Source of the DNA: Leucobacter rhizosphaerae
GTDB taxonomy: Bacteria; Actinomycetota; Actinomycetes; Actinomycetales; Microbacteriaceae
Direction: 5' to 3'
Length of the DNA: 64,000 nucleotides
Assembly: GCF_022919175.1 (NCBI RefSeq)
Contig: NZ_CP095043.1
Span: 2,480,001-2,544,000 of the forward strand
Numbering within the stretch: position 1 is the first letter of the stretch; each line of letters starts with the position of its first letter. The notes below the pieces were generated by a model. It saw only the letters and a program-made list of their open reading frames with translations, was not told the DNA's origin and did not search any database. Positions 41,754-51,389 of this stretch are shown piece by piece. The position numbers and the translations under genes are program-made.

Positions 41754-42836
41754 ATGAAGGCAGCAGTAGTCCGTACATTCGGCGGAGGGTTCCACACGGA
41801 AGAGGTGACCCTCGCGAAGCCCGTGGGCCGGGAGGTCCTCGTTCAGGTCAAGGCGTCTGGCCTGTGCCACAGCGACGAGCTCGCTCAGTCCACGAACCTG
41901 GGATTCGATGTCCCGGTCGTGTTCGGCCACGAGGTTTCCGGCATCGTGACGGCCATCGGCGACGGGGTCGGCGACATCGCTGTGGGCGACCACGTCGTGG
42001 GATGCCTGGTGCAGTACTGCGGAGCCTGCCTCCAGTGCCTGACCGGGAATGTCAACCTCTGCCTCCACCCCGAGGCTACGCTCCGTGATGAGCGCATCGC
42101 TGACAGTGAGGGGCGCCCACTCAACCAGGGCATGGGCCTGGGCGGGTTCGCAGAATACGCACTCATCCACGAGAACCAGCTCGCGAAGGTCCCCGACGCG
42201 ATGCCATTCCCGCAGGCCGCGCTGCTCGGCTGCGGCGTGGTCACAGGAGCCGGTGCCGTCATGAACACTGCCAACGTGCAGCCCGGGCAGACGGTGGCCA
42301 TCATCGGCACCGGAGGCGTCGGGACCAATGCGATCAGCGGCGCCGTCATTGCCGGCGCGAGCAAGATCATCGCGATCGATGTTGCCGATGACAAGCTCGC
42401 CAACGCGCGCCACTTCGGAGCGACCGACACCGTGAACTCTCGCGAGGTCGATGCGGTGCAGGCCGTCAAAGACGCCACCGGCGGCCTGGGCGCGGACTTC
42501 GTCTTTGATTTCGTGGGAGCTCCCGGTGTCACGCGTTCCGGGTTCGACATGCTCGCCCAGGGTGGAGGTCTCTATCTCATCGGAGTGCTCGATCCCGCCA
42601 ACAGCATCGAGGTGTCCTCCTTCGAGCTCCTCGGCGGACGCAAGCGCATCGAGGGCGTGTACATGGGTTCGACGAACCCGAAGCGTGACATCCCGATGAT
42701 CGCGGAACTCTACCTCCAGGGTCGCTACAAGCTCGACGAACTGGTGTCGAAGGAAATCTCGCTCGACGAGGTCCAAGAAGGGTATGCCTCACTGAGCGAT
42801 CCCAAGATCAACCGCGTGGTCATTACCTCGTTCTAA
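41754..42836 (+). CDS. Zinc-dependent alcohol dehydrogenase (class III-like MDR)
   Basis: A 360-residue medium-chain dehydrogenase; ATG 41754 follows AAGGAG. The catalytic zinc is held by Cys38 ('SGLCHSDE'), His59 ('FGHEVSG') and the Cys of 'LLGCGVVTG'; the structural zinc by Cys89, Cys92, Cys95 and Cys103 ('YCGACLQCLTGNVNLC'). 'IIGTGGVGTNAISGAVIAGASKIIAID' binds NAD. It oxidises an alcohol, or reduces an aldehyde; a role with mycothiol adducts is possible but not shown. Its stop overlaps the stop of the convergent MmgE/PrpD gene by 4 nt. Confidence 0.92.
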   Translation: MKAAVVRTFGGGFHTEEVTLAKPVGREVLVQVKASGLCHSDELAQSTNLGFDVPVVFGHEVSGIVTAIGDGVGDIAVGDHVVGCLVQYCGACLQCLTGNVNLCLHPEATLRDERIADSEGRPLNQGMGLGGFAEYALIHENQLAKVPDAMPFPQAALLGCGVVTGAGAVMNTANVQPGQTVAIIGTGGVGTNAISGAVIAGASKIIAIDVADDKLANARHFGATDTVNSREVDAVQAVKDATGGLGADFVFDFVGAPGVTRSGFDMLAQGGGLYLIGVLDPANSIEVSSFELLGGRKRIEGVYMGSTNPKRDIPMIAELYLQGRYKLDELVSKEISLDEVQEGYASLSDPKINRVVITSF

Positions 42837-44350
42837 CCAGGATGGTCGGCGTCCTTCATGCCTTGTACGCGGTATTGGGCGCCGACCTGTGGGGGCACAC
42901 GCTGGTCCATGAGTGACCACTTGTGTCGTCCGAACGCCGCCCGCAGGTCGCGCACCCGCGCTCCCTCCGGCGGGTTCAGGCACAGCGACACGAGCGCGTC
43001 CGACGCCTCCGCACCCATCGCCGGCCGGAGCAGGTCGTCGGTCTTCTCCCGCAGACCCGCGTCGCCGAGCGGCTGCTCCGCCGAGCCGAGCGCGTGGCGC
43101 ACCGTGCGGGTGCGCGCGGTGCCGTCGGCCGCCACCACGGTGACCGTCGCGGGGTAGCCGGGGCCGGGATCCCGTGCCAGCTCCGGATCGTGCGACAGTG
43201 ACACGCGGCCCACGGTCCGGCGGATGACGGCGTCCTCCACCAGTTCGCGGAGCGGGGTGCGGCCGAGACCACGGAGCCCGGGAACCCCGTGCGCCACGGC
43301 CAACGCGACCAGAAACGGCACGGCGAACTGCGCCTCGCCCAGGTCGACCGGTCGCCGTTCGTCGAGCCCGACGGTTGCGAGCGGTAACCCGATGCGGATC
43401 TCGGTGTCGCCCTCCGCGGAGAGCTCCCCCATATCCACGAGGGCGAGCACCGCGTCGAGCGCGGCGTGGGCCGCGCGGCAGCACGGGTAGGGCTTCTGGT
43501 AGGTCTCGAGCACGGCGAACGGCGCGCCGGCCGCGAAGAGACCGGCCGCGAACAGACCGTGTGTTGCATCGAAGAGGGTGGGGCCGGCGGGCGTCACGAC
43601 GCGTGATTCCTCGAGCGCGGGCGCGAGCCCGGCGGCGGCGAGCTCCGACGTACCGACCGCGGTGGCGGCGGCCCATCCGGTCGACTCGCGCGCCCCGCCG
43701 GAGATGAACGATGACACCGGTGCGTGCGCGGCGGCGAGACGGATCGTCGCCGCGACGAGACTGGCGCGGTCGCTCGGCGGGGCGGGGAGGTCGGGATCCG
43801 CAGCCCCGAACACGGCTGCATCGTCGTCGCCGAGACGCCCCGGCAGCGGGATCACGGCACTGACCGCCGCCGCCCCGCCGATCGCCGCGGCGAATCCGCT
43901 CGTGCGGTAGTCGTGCCCGGAGTGCGCGGGTGAGGCGAGCGCCCCGGCCGTGACCGCGATCTCGCACCCGATCACGAATGCAGCGCGCAGCTGCGTGAGC
44001 GGCAGGTCATTCGGGGCGGTCGCGAGCAGCGCCGCAGCCACCGTGGTCCCGGCGTGGATCCCGCCGCCGCGTACGTGCCCGTCGTCGTAGTCGAGGGCAT
44101 TGCCGGCGGTCGCCCACACGAAGGCGGCCCACTCGGCCGACGCGCTCCCCGGCACGATGCCGAGCGGGACCGGCCCTGGCCGACGGTCGGCCGCGGCGAT
44201 CGCGGCTCGGGCGACCCGGGTGCCGACACCCCCGACGGTCACCGCCAGCGCATCGACCAGGGCGCGCCGTGACCACGCATCGACGTCGGGCGGCAGGCCG
44301 TCGCCGAGCAGACGGGCTGCCACCGCCCCGAGATCCGCCGGTGCGGTCAC
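42833..44350 (-). CDS. MmgE/PrpD family protein
   Basis: A 505-residue protein of the 2-methylcitrate dehydratase-like superfamily. GTG 44350 overlaps the upstream ABC ATPase stop (GTGA). 'GNALDYDDGHVRGGGIHAGTTVAAALLATA' is the active-site region with the Asp-Asp and His of the family, and 'ETYQKPYPCCRAAHAALDAVLAL' the second conserved block. The family includes 2-methylcitrate dehydratase, cis-aconitate decarboxylase and iminodisuccinate epimerase. No prpB or prpC genes are near, so a different hydroxy-acid substrate is likely. Last gene of a nine-gene operon. Confidence 0.88.
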   Translation of the reverse strand: MTAPADLGAVAARLLGDGLPPDVDAWSRRALVDALAVTVGGVGTRVARAAIAAADRRPGPVPLGIVPGSASAEWAAFVWATAGNALDYDDGHVRGGGIHAGTTVAAALLATAPNDLPLTQLRAAFVIGCEIAVTAGALASPAHSGHDYRTSGFAAAIGGAAAVSAVIPLPGRLGDDDAAVFGAADPDLPAPPSDRASLVAATIRLAAAHAPVSSFISGGARESTGWAAATAVGTSELAAAGLAPALEESRVVTPAGPTLFDATHGLFAAGLFAAGAPFAVLETYQKPYPCCRAAHAALDAVLALVDMGELSAEGDTEIRIGLPLATVGLDERRPVDLGEAQFAVPFLVALAVAHGVPGLRGLGRTPLRELVEDAVIRRTVGRVSLSHDPELARDPGPGYPATVTVVAADGTARTRTVRHALGSAEQPLGDAGLREKTDDLLRPAMGAEASDALVSLCLNPPEGARVRDLRAAFGRHKWSLMDQRVPPQVGAQYRVQGMKDADHPG

Positions 44351-46047
44351 GCCGCGCCCAGGAGCGGCCGCGCCTCCAGGAGCGCGCGCGTGTAGGGGTG
44401 CTGCGGAGCGCCGTAGACCGACTCCACGGGTCCCGACTCGACCACGGCCCCGTTCTGCAGCACGATCACGTCATCGCAGAGCTGGGCGATCACCCCGAGA
44501 TCGTGCGACACGAAGACGATGCTGAGCCCGCGCGAGCGTTGCAGATCACCGAGCAGCTCGAGGATCTGCGCCTGGATCACCACGTCGAGGGCGGAGACCG
44601 CCTCGTCGCAGAACAGCACCTCCGGCTCCGCCGCGAGCGCACGCGCGATGGCGACGCGCTGGCGTTGTCCCCCCGACAGCTGCAGGGGGTGGCGATCGAG
44701 CACGGTGCGCGGCAGCGACACCGCGTCGAGCACCTCGGCGATCCGCCCCTCCCGCTCGGCAGCCGGGCAGCGCCCGAGGGCCTCGCCGATCACCTGCCGC
44801 ACGTCGAAGCGCGGGTTGAAGGCGCTCAGGGGATCCTGCGCCACAAGTTGCAGCCGCGGTCGGCGCTCACGTCGCTGGGTCTCCGGGATCCCGCTCCACG
44901 GCGCACCGTCCAACTGCACGCTGCCCGCACTCGGCTCCTGCAGTGCGAGCAGCACCCGCAGGAGCGTGCTCTTGCCGGATCCCGATTCGCCGACAATCCC
45001 GAGCGCACGACCGCGCCGTACCTCGAGCGACACGTCGTCGAGGCCGATTCGCGGGGCGTCGTGCCCGGGAGTGCGGTACTCGACGCGCAGTCCGTCCGCG
45101 ACGAGCACGGCCGCACCGGCAGACGAGCCTTGCGCACTCGCAGCGGGCCGATCCTGACCGTCCACCGGCCCCTCGGCCGGAGACCCGGCACCGTCCCCGG
45201 GAACGGCCGCGATCAGCGCTCGGGTGTACGCGTGCTTCGGGTGGGACAGGACCTCCGCGGGGGCGCCCTGCTCCACGACCTCTCCACCGCGCATCACGAG
45301 TACGCGGTCGGCGATTTCCGCGACCACCGCGAGATCGTGGCTGATGAGCACGAGTCCGAGGCCCGCGCGCCGTTTCTCGCGCAACAGGTCGATGACCTGG
45401 CGCTGCACGGTGACGTCGAGCGCCGTCGTGGGCTCGTCCGCGATGAGCACCCCGGGGTCGCCGGCGACGGCGGTCGCGATGAGGGCGCGCTGCCGCTGGC
45501 CGCCCGAGAGCTGGTGGGCGTACTGGCGCGACCGGCTCTCGGCGTCGGGCAGCCCCGCTTGCGCGAGCCGCTGCACCACCTCCGCCCGCCGCGCCGCGCG
45601 CGTGCGCGGCCGAGTACCGGCCCGCATGGCCTCGGAGACCTCCTGCCCGATCGTGCGGAGCGGATCGAGCGAGACGAGCGCGTCCTGGAGCACCAGCCCC
45701 ACTTCGCCTCCGCGCACCGCTCGCCAGTCGCGATCCCGGAACCCCCGCGCGTCGCGACCGGCGACCTCGAGCCGCTCGGCCACCACCCGGGTGTCTCGAG
45801 GTAGGAGGCCGAGCAGCGCGCGCCCGACCGTGGTCTTGCCCGATCCCGACTCGCCGACGAGCGCGACGCACTCACCCGGGCGCACGTCGAAGGAGACCCC
45901 CGAGACTGCGGTCACCGGGCCCTGCTCGGTCGCGTAGGCGACGGTGAGGTCGCGAACGCTGAGAAGCGTCGCAGCGCGCGGTGTGGCCGAGGCATCCGAA
46001 GCCGCCGCGGGATCCGGAGCCGACGAAGCGTGTGCGTGAGCGGTCAT
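44347..46047 (-). CDS. Fused dual ATPase of Opp/Dpp-type importer (DppD-DppF)
   Basis: A 566-residue protein with two complete nucleotide-binding domains. First: 'GESGSGKTT', 'LSGGQRQRALIATAVAGDPGVLIADEPTTALD', 'LISHDLAVV'. Second: 'GESGSGKST', '[32 protein letters not shown]', 'FVSHDLGVI'. An Ala/Pro/Ser-rich linker of about 50 residues joins them. ATG 46047 overlaps the permease stop (ATGA). It drives the importer encoded by 46044-49536. Unlike the fusion at 25571, the permease here is a separate gene. Confidence 0.93.
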   Translation of the reverse strand: MTAHAHASSAPDPAAASDASATPRAATLLSVRDLTVAYATEQGPVTAVSGVSFDVRPGECVALVGESGSGKTTVGRALLGLLPRDTRVVAERLEVAGRDARGFRDRDWRAVRGGEVGLVLQDALVSLDPLRTIGQEVSEAMRAGTRPRTRAARRAEVVQRLAQAGLPDAESRSRQYAHQLSGGQRQRALIATAVAGDPGVLIADEPTTALDVTVQRQVIDLLREKRRAGLGLVLISHDLAVVAEIADRVLVMRGGEVVEQGAPAEVLSHPKHAYTRALIAAVPGDGAGSPAEGPVDGQDRPAASAQGSSAGAAVLVADGLRVEYRTPGHDAPRIGLDDVSLEVRRGRALGIVGESGSGKSTLLRVLLALQEPSAGSVQLDGAPWSGIPETQRRERRPRLQLVAQDPLSAFNPRFDVRQVIGEALGRCPAAEREGRIAEVLDAVSLPRTVLDRHPLQLSGGQRQRVAIARALAAEPEVLFCDEAVSALDVVIQAQILELLGDLQRSRGLSIVFVSHDLGVIAQLCDDVIVLQNGAVVESGPVESVYGAPQHPYTRALLEARPLLGAA

Positions 46048-46943
46048 GCGACCAGCCTCCGTTCGAGCCGGCGCTGCAGGTAGCGCCCGAGCGTGGTGCA
46101 GGCAAGGATCGTGACGACGATCGACACCCCGGGGAACACCGTGGGCCACCAGCCGTAGGCGGCGACCGAGCGGCCCTCGGCGAGCAGCGAACCCCACTCG
46201 GGAGCCGGCCGCTCCGGGCCGAGCCCGACGAACGAGATGCCGGAGACCGTGAGGATCGCGACGCCCACCTCAATCGCGGCGAGCAGCAGCACGGAGGTGA
46301 AGACGTTCGGCAGCACGTGCCGCAGCACGATGCGCACCCGGCTCTCACCGAAGGTGACCGCGGCTGTGACGAAGTCGGAACCGCGAATGGCGAGCGCCTG
46401 ACGCCGGATGATCCTGCCGAACGCCGGGATGATCGCGATACCGACGGCGAGCGTGAGATTCAGCGTGCCCCGCCCGAAGAAGGTGGCAAAGAGGAGCGCC
46501 ATCAGGATCGAGGGGAACGCCGAGAGCAGGTCGAAGATCCGGCTCAGCACCTCGTCGACGACCGTGCCGCCGAGCGCGGCGAGGAGCCCGAGCGCTCCGC
46601 CCACGATCACGGCGAAGACGACGGCGAGCACGCCGATCACGACCGAGTAGCGCGCGCCGTGCACGACGCGTGCGTACAGGTCGCGCCCCAGCTCGTCCGT
46701 GCCGAACCAGTGCTCCGCACTCGGGGGCAGGAGCGACAGGAGCGGGTCTGTCGCGTTCGGATCACCGGCACCGAGCGCCGCGGGAAGGGTGATGGCGAGC
46801 ACGAGCACGAGCACCACGGCGAGGGACGCCCACACGGCAGCCGGCAGGGCGCCGAGCATGCGGCGGGGGCGCCGGGTGCCAGAGGGTTGGGGGAGCCCCG
46901 GGGACAACGCGTCGCCTCCGGAGGCGCCGAGATGGATGGTCAT
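46044..46943 (-). CDS. ABC transporter permease, DppC-like
   Basis: A 299-residue membrane protein with about six helices, starting at ATG 46943 inside the previous stop (ATGA). A 30-residue Pro/Gly/Arg-rich start precedes 'MLGALPAAVWASLAVVLVLVLAITLPA'. 'LSLLPPSAEHWFGTDELGRDLYARVVHGARYS' is the diagnostic DppC loop, and 'FVTAAVTFGESRVRIVLRHVLPNVFTSVLLLAAIEVG' the ATPase-coupling loop. Works with the DppB-like protein encoded just upstream. Confidence 0.93.
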   Translation of the reverse strand: MTIHLGASGGDALSPGLPQPSGTRRPRRMLGALPAAVWASLAVVLVLVLAITLPAALGAGDPNATDPLLSLLPPSAEHWFGTDELGRDLYARVVHGARYSVVIGVLAVVFAVIVGGALGLLAALGGTVVDEVLSRIFDLLSAFPSILMALLFATFFGRGTLNLTLAVGIAIIPAFGRIIRRQALAIRGSDFVTAAVTFGESRVRIVLRHVLPNVFTSVLLLAAIEVGVAILTVSGISFVGLGPERPAPEWGSLLAEGRSVAAYGWWPTVFPGVSIVVTILACTTLGRYLQRRLERRLVA

Positions 46944-47893
46944 GCGGACTCCTTCCGCAGCCGCGGATCGATCGCGAGGGCGATCAGATCGACGACGGTC
47001 GAGATCACCACGTACGCCGTGGTGATGAGCACGACGACCGCGAGGATCACCGGGGTGTCCTGCGCACCGACCGCGCTCAGGGCGACGCGGCCGAGACCCG
47101 GCCGTCCGAACACGGTCTCGACGATGACGGCCCCGCCGATTAGGGAACCGAAGAGGGTGCCGGCGACGGTGAGGGTCGTGACCGCGGCGTGCGGCACGAG
47201 GTGGACGTTGCGCAGCCGGAACTCGCTGATGCCCCGACTGCGAGCACTCACGATGTACGGCATGCGCAGCTGCCGACCGATCTCCTCCCGCATGAACTGC
47301 GAGAGCACCCCCGCGAGCGGCAGGAGCAGCGTGATGGTCGGCAGCACGAGCGCGCTGAGGCCGTCGGCGCCGGATGCCGGGAAGAGCTTGATCCCGAATG
47401 AGAACCACATGATCAGCAGCGATCCGACCCAGAAGGTCGGCAGGCAGATCGCGAGCAGTTCGGCGAGCGAGAGCGCCCGCTCCGACCGCGCCGACCCGCC
47501 CGAGGTCGTCACGGCGACGATCCACACGACGAGCAGGGCGCTCAACAGCGCCGCTCCGGCCAGCTGCAGCGTCGGTCCGAGCTGGGAGAAGACCACGTCA
47601 GAGACATCGGCCCGCAGCACGTACGAGCGACCGAAGTCGCCCGTGATCACGCGCCCGAGATACGCGAAGTACTGCAGGATCACGGGCTCGTCGAGACCGA
47701 GGCTCGCCCGGACCTGCTCGCGCAGCCCCGGCTCGTTCGCGTGGATCCCGAGCACGACGTCCTCCACCGATCCCGGCATCGCGCGAATGCCGACGAACGT
47801 CACGGTGATGGCCGCCCACAGCACGACGACGGCCCCTGCGCAGCGTCGGAGGACGCCGCGCAGGAGCACGCTGCCGGTCGAGGAACCGCTCAT
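46940..47893 (-). CDS. ABC transporter permease, DppB-like
   Basis: A 317-residue membrane protein; ATG 47893 overlaps the binding-protein stop (ATGA). It begins '[42 protein letters not shown]' and has 'LGLDEPVILQYFAYLGRVITGDFGRSYV', typical of DppB. The coupling loop is 'YIVSARSRGISEFRLRNVHLVPHAAVTTLTV', and it ends in 'VVDLIALAIDPRLRK'. Half of the membrane pore of the operon's importer. Confidence 0.93.
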   Translation of the reverse strand: MSGSSTGSVLLRGVLRRCAGAVVVLWAAITVTFVGIRAMPGSVEDVVLGIHANEPGLREQVRASLGLDEPVILQYFAYLGRVITGDFGRSYVLRADVSDVVFSQLGPTLQLAGAALLSALLVVWIVAVTTSGGSARSERALSLAELLAICLPTFWVGSLLIMWFSFGIKLFPASGADGLSALVLPTITLLLPLAGVLSQFMREEIGRQLRMPYIVSARSRGISEFRLRNVHLVPHAAVTTLTVAGTLFGSLIGGAVIVETVFGRPGLGRVALSAVGAQDTPVILAVVVLITTAYVVISTVVDLIALAIDPRLRKESA

Positions 47894-49536
47894 TCGGAGG
47901 CGGCCACCCAGACGCCGTAGTTGCCGTCGGGGTTGGCGCTCGAGTAGTCGAAGCCGAGCCCGCCGACGGAGGTGCGCGCTGCGATCTGGAAGGTCGACTC
48001 GGCCACGGGCACGAAGATCGCCTCGTCGATCACGAGCTCCTGCTGCACCGTGCGGAGCGCGGCGGAGCGATCCTCGGGGGTGAGTGCGGTCGCGGCTGCC
48101 GTGGCGGCGTCGATCGCACCGGTCGGCTGGTAGTCGGTCGCCGCGAAGAAGAACCCGCCCCACACGCCGATCACGTTGTTCGCGTAGTCGACCTTGCCGA
48201 ACGATCCCGGGTAGACCGACCAGGTGCCGTCCGCGATGTCGGCGGAGACCTCGGCCCAGGTCGGGGTGGTGAAGTCGACCTCGATGCCGACGTTCTTCGC
48301 GGCCTGATCCTGCACCGCCTCGATCACGGTGTCGCGCGAGTCGCGCACCGAGTCCGAGTCGTACGTGACGGACAGGGTGAGGCGCTCGCCGTCCTTGGTG
48401 CGGAAGCCCTCGTCGTCGCGCTCATCCCAGCCGGCGGCGTCGAGCTGGGCGTTCGCGCCGTCGGGATTGTTACCCCAGGCGTCGACGAGCGACTCGTCGA
48501 ACTCGGGGCTGTCGCTGCCGACGTAGCTGTAGGCGCGCGCGACTTCACCCCGATACACGGACTCGACGATCGCGTCGACGTCGAAGCTGTCGCGGAATGC
48601 TTGGCGCAGCGCCGGATCGTCCCACGGGGCGTTGGCGGCGTCGGCATTGATGGTGAACCCGAACGGCATGGACGTGCTCGGTCCGTTGAGGTACTGCAGC
48701 TCGGCGTTCCCTTCGATGCCCGCCACGTCGAGCGCGGGGATGCCGGAGATGGCGTCGACCTGGCCCGATTCGAGCGCGCCGATCCGCACCGAGTCCTCGG
48801 GCATGAACTTGTAGGTTACGGACTCCAGGTACGCGGGGCCGCCGTGATCGAGCGACTCCGGAGCGGAGGTGTAGTCGTCGTTGCGGGTCAGCGCGAGCTG
48901 GTCGCCGCGGGTGTAGTCGCCCAGCACGAATGGGCCCGTGCCGGCGAGTCCGGAGTCGATCGCGCAGAGCTCGTCGCCGAGGGCCACGCCCTCGGGCGAG
49001 ACGATGCCGAGTGCGACGCTCGACAGCGAATCGAGCAGCGATGAGTCGGGGGCGGAGAGGGTGATGGTGAGGACCTGGCCGTCGGCTGCGATGTCGGCGA
49101 CGGAGCCGAGCAGGCCGGCGTAGGTCGAGCCGTTGGCTGCGTCGCGGGTGAAGTCGAGGTTGGTCTTCACGGCCGCGGCGTCGAGGGCGGCGCCGTCGGT
49201 GAAGGTGACGTCGGAGGCGAGGGTGAAGGTGTACTCGGTACCGTCCTCGGAGACCTCCCACGACTCGGCGAGCCACGGGGTGAAGCTGCCGTCCTCCTCC
49301 TGATAGACGAGCGAGTCGACGTAGTTGCGGATCACCGCGCGGTCGGAGAGCAGCTGGTGGAAGGCGGGGGCGAAGCACGACGGCTCGGCGGCAATGGCCC
49401 AGGTCAGGGTGCCGCCCTCGACGGGATCGCCGGCACCGGCGGCCGAGGATCCCCCGGGCGCGCAGGCACTGAGCAGGAGCGTGGCGGCCAGCGCAGCGGC
49501 GCCGGTGGCCGCGGTGATCGTGGTTCTGGTGGTCAT
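47890..49536 (-). CDS. ABC transporter substrate-binding lipoprotein (family 5)
   Basis: A 548-residue SBP_bac_5 lipoprotein with lipobox 'LLLSAC' (Cys25) and start '[19 protein letters not shown]'. '[48 protein letters not shown]' and '[26 protein letters not shown]' are diagnostic. It captures the operon's substrate outside the membrane. The protein is only distantly similar to the one at 22920-24464, so the two importers probably take up different compounds. 39 bp separate it from the upstream SDR gene. Confidence 0.93.
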   Translation of the reverse strand: MTTRTTITAATGAAALAATLLLSACAPGGSSAAGAGDPVEGGTLTWAIAAEPSCFAPAFHQLLSDRAVIRNYVDSLVYQEEDGSFTPWLAESWEVSEDGTEYTFTLASDVTFTDGAALDAAAVKTNLDFTRDAANGSTYAGLLGSVADIAADGQVLTITLSAPDSSLLDSLSSVALGIVSPEGVALGDELCAIDSGLAGTGPFVLGDYTRGDQLALTRNDDYTSAPESLDHGGPAYLESVTYKFMPEDSVRIGALESGQVDAISGIPALDVAGIEGNAELQYLNGPSTSMPFGFTINADAANAPWDDPALRQAFRDSFDVDAIVESVYRGEVARAYSYVGSDSPEFDESLVDAWGNNPDGANAQLDAAGWDERDDEGFRTKDGERLTLSVTYDSDSVRDSRDTVIEAVQDQAAKNVGIEVDFTTPTWAEVSADIADGTWSVYPGSFGKVDYANNVIGVWGGFFFAATDYQPTGAIDAATAAATALTPEDRSAALRTVQQELVIDEAIFVPVAESTFQIAARTSVGGLGFDYSSANPDGNYGVWVAASE

Positions 49537-49575
49537 GGTGGTTCCTCTGGGAGTGGGTGGTCGGCGGGGGATCGG

Positions 49576-50202
49576 CTAGAAGCCGACGGTGAAGGTCTTG
49601 CCGGTCTCGATGCCGGCGACGGAGCGGAGGTAGGTCTCGGCGACGAGGCGCGCGGGTATCGGAGTGTGCCCGGGGAGCGGGTTCGGGCCGCCGATCTTGT
49701 CGATCGATTCCAGCAAGATGCTGGGGCTGATCGAGTTGATGCGGCGGTCCTGGTCGAGCTCCGCAGCGAGGGCGACGACGAACGCGTCGAGGCCGCCGTT
49801 CACCACTGCGGCGGTGATGCCGCCGCGCCACGGGATGCGAGACATGATGCCCGACACGAGGGTGATCGATCCGCCCGGTCGCAGCGTGGCGAGCGACTGG
49901 AGTGCGATGTCGATCTGGGAGGTGAGCTTGCCGGCGATCGACGTGTGGACGTGCGCGAGTTCCAGATCCGGTAGCGCCGCGAGGGCGAGGTCACCGACGG
50001 TGACGGCGACCGCATCGACCGGACCGGTTGCCGCGAGCACCGCTGCGACCGAGGCGGGGTCGGTGATGTCGATGCGGTGATCCGCGGTGCCGGGGGTGGT
50101 CGAGTAGTCGGCGGTGACGAGCTCGTGGCCCGCCTCCGCGAGCACCTCGCGGACCGCGGATCCGACCGTACCGGTGACGCCGATGATGAGGACGCGGCTC
50201 AT
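49576..50202 (-). CDS. Atypical short-chain dehydrogenase/reductase
   Basis: A 208-residue Rossmann protein, ATG 50202 in the previous stop (ATGA). 'VLIIGVTGTVGSAVREVLAEAGHELVTADYS' binds NAD(P); 'TLVSGIMSRIPWRGGITAAVVNGGLDAFVVALAAEL' corresponds to the Ser and Tyr-x-x-x-Lys region. The Tyr-x-x-x-Lys pair is missing: Val-Val-Asn-Gly-Gly occupies that place. This is as in the Lin1944-like group of SDRs, whose activity is poorly known. It may act as an isomerase or with altered chemistry. Confidence 0.82.
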   Translation of the reverse strand: MSRVLIIGVTGTVGSAVREVLAEAGHELVTADYSTTPGTADHRIDITDPASVAAVLAATGPVDAVAVTVGDLALAALPDLELAHVHTSIAGKLTSQIDIALQSLATLRPGGSITLVSGIMSRIPWRGGITAAVVNGGLDAFVVALAAELDQDRRINSISPSILLESIDKIGGPNPLPGHTPIPARLVAETYLRSVAGIETGKTFTVGF

Positions 50203-50726
50203 GCGCTCGCTCCGATCGTGTGGAGGTCCGCGGTGAACCAGTCGACGCAGGATCCCGCCGAGATCGTGGCGAGCAGGTCCGCGGGTACTTCGATGTCGCG
50301 CTCGTCGAGGTGCTTCTGCGTGACCACGCGGTGCCGGATCCGCCAGCCGTCCGCCCCCCGAGTCCAGTCGTCGGCGTAGAGCGAACCGCCGTGCGAGCGG
50401 TGCAGCGTGCCCTCCTGGTCCGTCGTCTGCAGGGTGAGGTGGAGCACCTCGGACACACTCCGAGCGGTGTCGCCGTCGACGGTAATGAGCGTGTTCGTGA
50501 TGAGATGCTGGCCCGACACCCGGGTGCGGTTGTACTGCTGCAGGAAGCCGCGCAGCTCGGCGGGCCCGAGCGGCGGTATCGGCAGGCCGCGCAGCTCGAT
50601 CACGGCGTCGGGGGCGAAGACCCCGTCGAAGAGGTGCCACGCGTTTTGGTCCTGCGCTTGCGCGTAGGCGTGGAGGGCGTCGTCGATCTCGGCGCGATCG
50701 ACGAGGTCGGTCAGGGTGAAGGTCAT
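50199..50726 (-). CDS. SnoaL-like (NTF2-fold) protein 1
   Basis: A 175-residue SnoaL_4-type protein. 'DRAEIDDALHAYAQAQDQNAWHLFDGVFAPDAVIELRG' is the typical first helix and strand, 'RVSGQHLITNTLITVDGDTARSVSEVLHLTL' the middle, and 'DGWRIRHRVVTQKH' the end. It shares a G-Q-H..-N-T core and R-I/L-R-H-R-V strand with the next protein, so they are tandem paralogues. The His pair and Asp may serve a dehydratase or isomerase reaction. The SDR start overlaps its stop. Confidence 0.82.
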   Translation of the reverse strand: MTFTLTDLVDRAEIDDALHAYAQAQDQNAWHLFDGVFAPDAVIELRGLPIPPLGPAELRGFLQQYNRTRVSGQHLITNTLITVDGDTARSVSEVLHLTLQTTDQEGTLHRSHGGSLYADDWTRGADGWRIRHRVVTQKHLDERDIEVPADLLATISAGSCVDWFTADLHTIGASA

Positions 50727-50740
50727 GGGGTGCTTTCGGG

Positions 50741-51343
50741 TCAGAGGCCGGCGCTCACCGGATTGCGCGCGGCGCCGGCGAGGAGTGCGATGCGGTCGGG
50801 GGTCAGTTCGGCCTCGGTCAGGTCGTCGTTCTTGCGCACGAGCACGCGGTGGCGGATCAGCCAGTCGTCGCCGTGCCGCTCGAAGTCGTCGACCTGCAGG
50901 CCCCCGGAGACCTGCGTGCGCACGCGACGGTCATCGGCGTCTGCGCTCGCGCGCTCGGCGTTGACGGCGAGGAACTCGGTGACGACTCTCGCGGCGAGGG
51001 GCCGTGGGGTGAGGGTGGCAGGTGCCGCGGCGGGATCGGCCGCTTCCGCGGCGGGATCGGCCGCCGCGAAGACGATGCGGGTATTGGCGAGGTGGTGCTG
51101 GCCGGAGAGCCGGATGTCGTCGAACGCCCCCGAGAGCAGCTCGACGAAGCGGTCGACGCTCACGGATCCCTCGATCCAGCCCGGGACCGCCACGGTGGCA
51201 CCGGGCGCGAAGGCGCTGCGAAAGACGTCCCACTGCCGCTGATCCACGCCCTGCGCGTAACGGCGCAGGCTGCGGTGGATCGCGGCCCGGTCGACGAGGG
51301 CGCGGGTGCGATCCGCGTCGGTCGTCGGGGAGGGGGTGCTCAT
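50741..51343 (-). CDS. SnoaL-like (NTF2-fold) protein 2
   Basis: A 200-residue paralogue of the preceding entry: 'DRAAIHRSLRRYAQGVDQRQWDVFRSAFAPGATVAVPG', 'IRLSGQHHLANTRIVFAA' and 'DDWLIRHRVLVRKND'. A Pro/Ala-rich insert of about 20 residues ('DPAAEAADPAAAPATLTPRP') interrupts the sheet and is absent from the paralogue. Two such genes side by side suggest a heteromeric enzyme or two successive dehydration steps. 14 bp lie between this gene's stop and the start of the next. Confidence 0.82.
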   Translation of the reverse strand: MSTPSPTTDADRTRALVDRAAIHRSLRRYAQGVDQRQWDVFRSAFAPGATVAVPGWIEGSVSVDRFVELLSGAFDDIRLSGQHHLANTRIVFAAADPAAEAADPAAAPATLTPRPLAARVVTEFLAVNAERASADADDRRVRTQVSGGLQVDDFERHGDDWLIRHRVLVRKNDDLTEAELTPDRIALLAGAARNPVSAGL

Positions 51344-51389
51344 GGTGGTCCGTTTCGTGAGGTGCGGGTGCCGAGTGGTGTGGTGCGGG

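Noticed and set aside
45981..48083. Plus-strand open frame of 700 codons opposite the importer operon
   Set aside because: Runs through parts of four coupled minus-strand genes with intact motifs; no recognisable domain.
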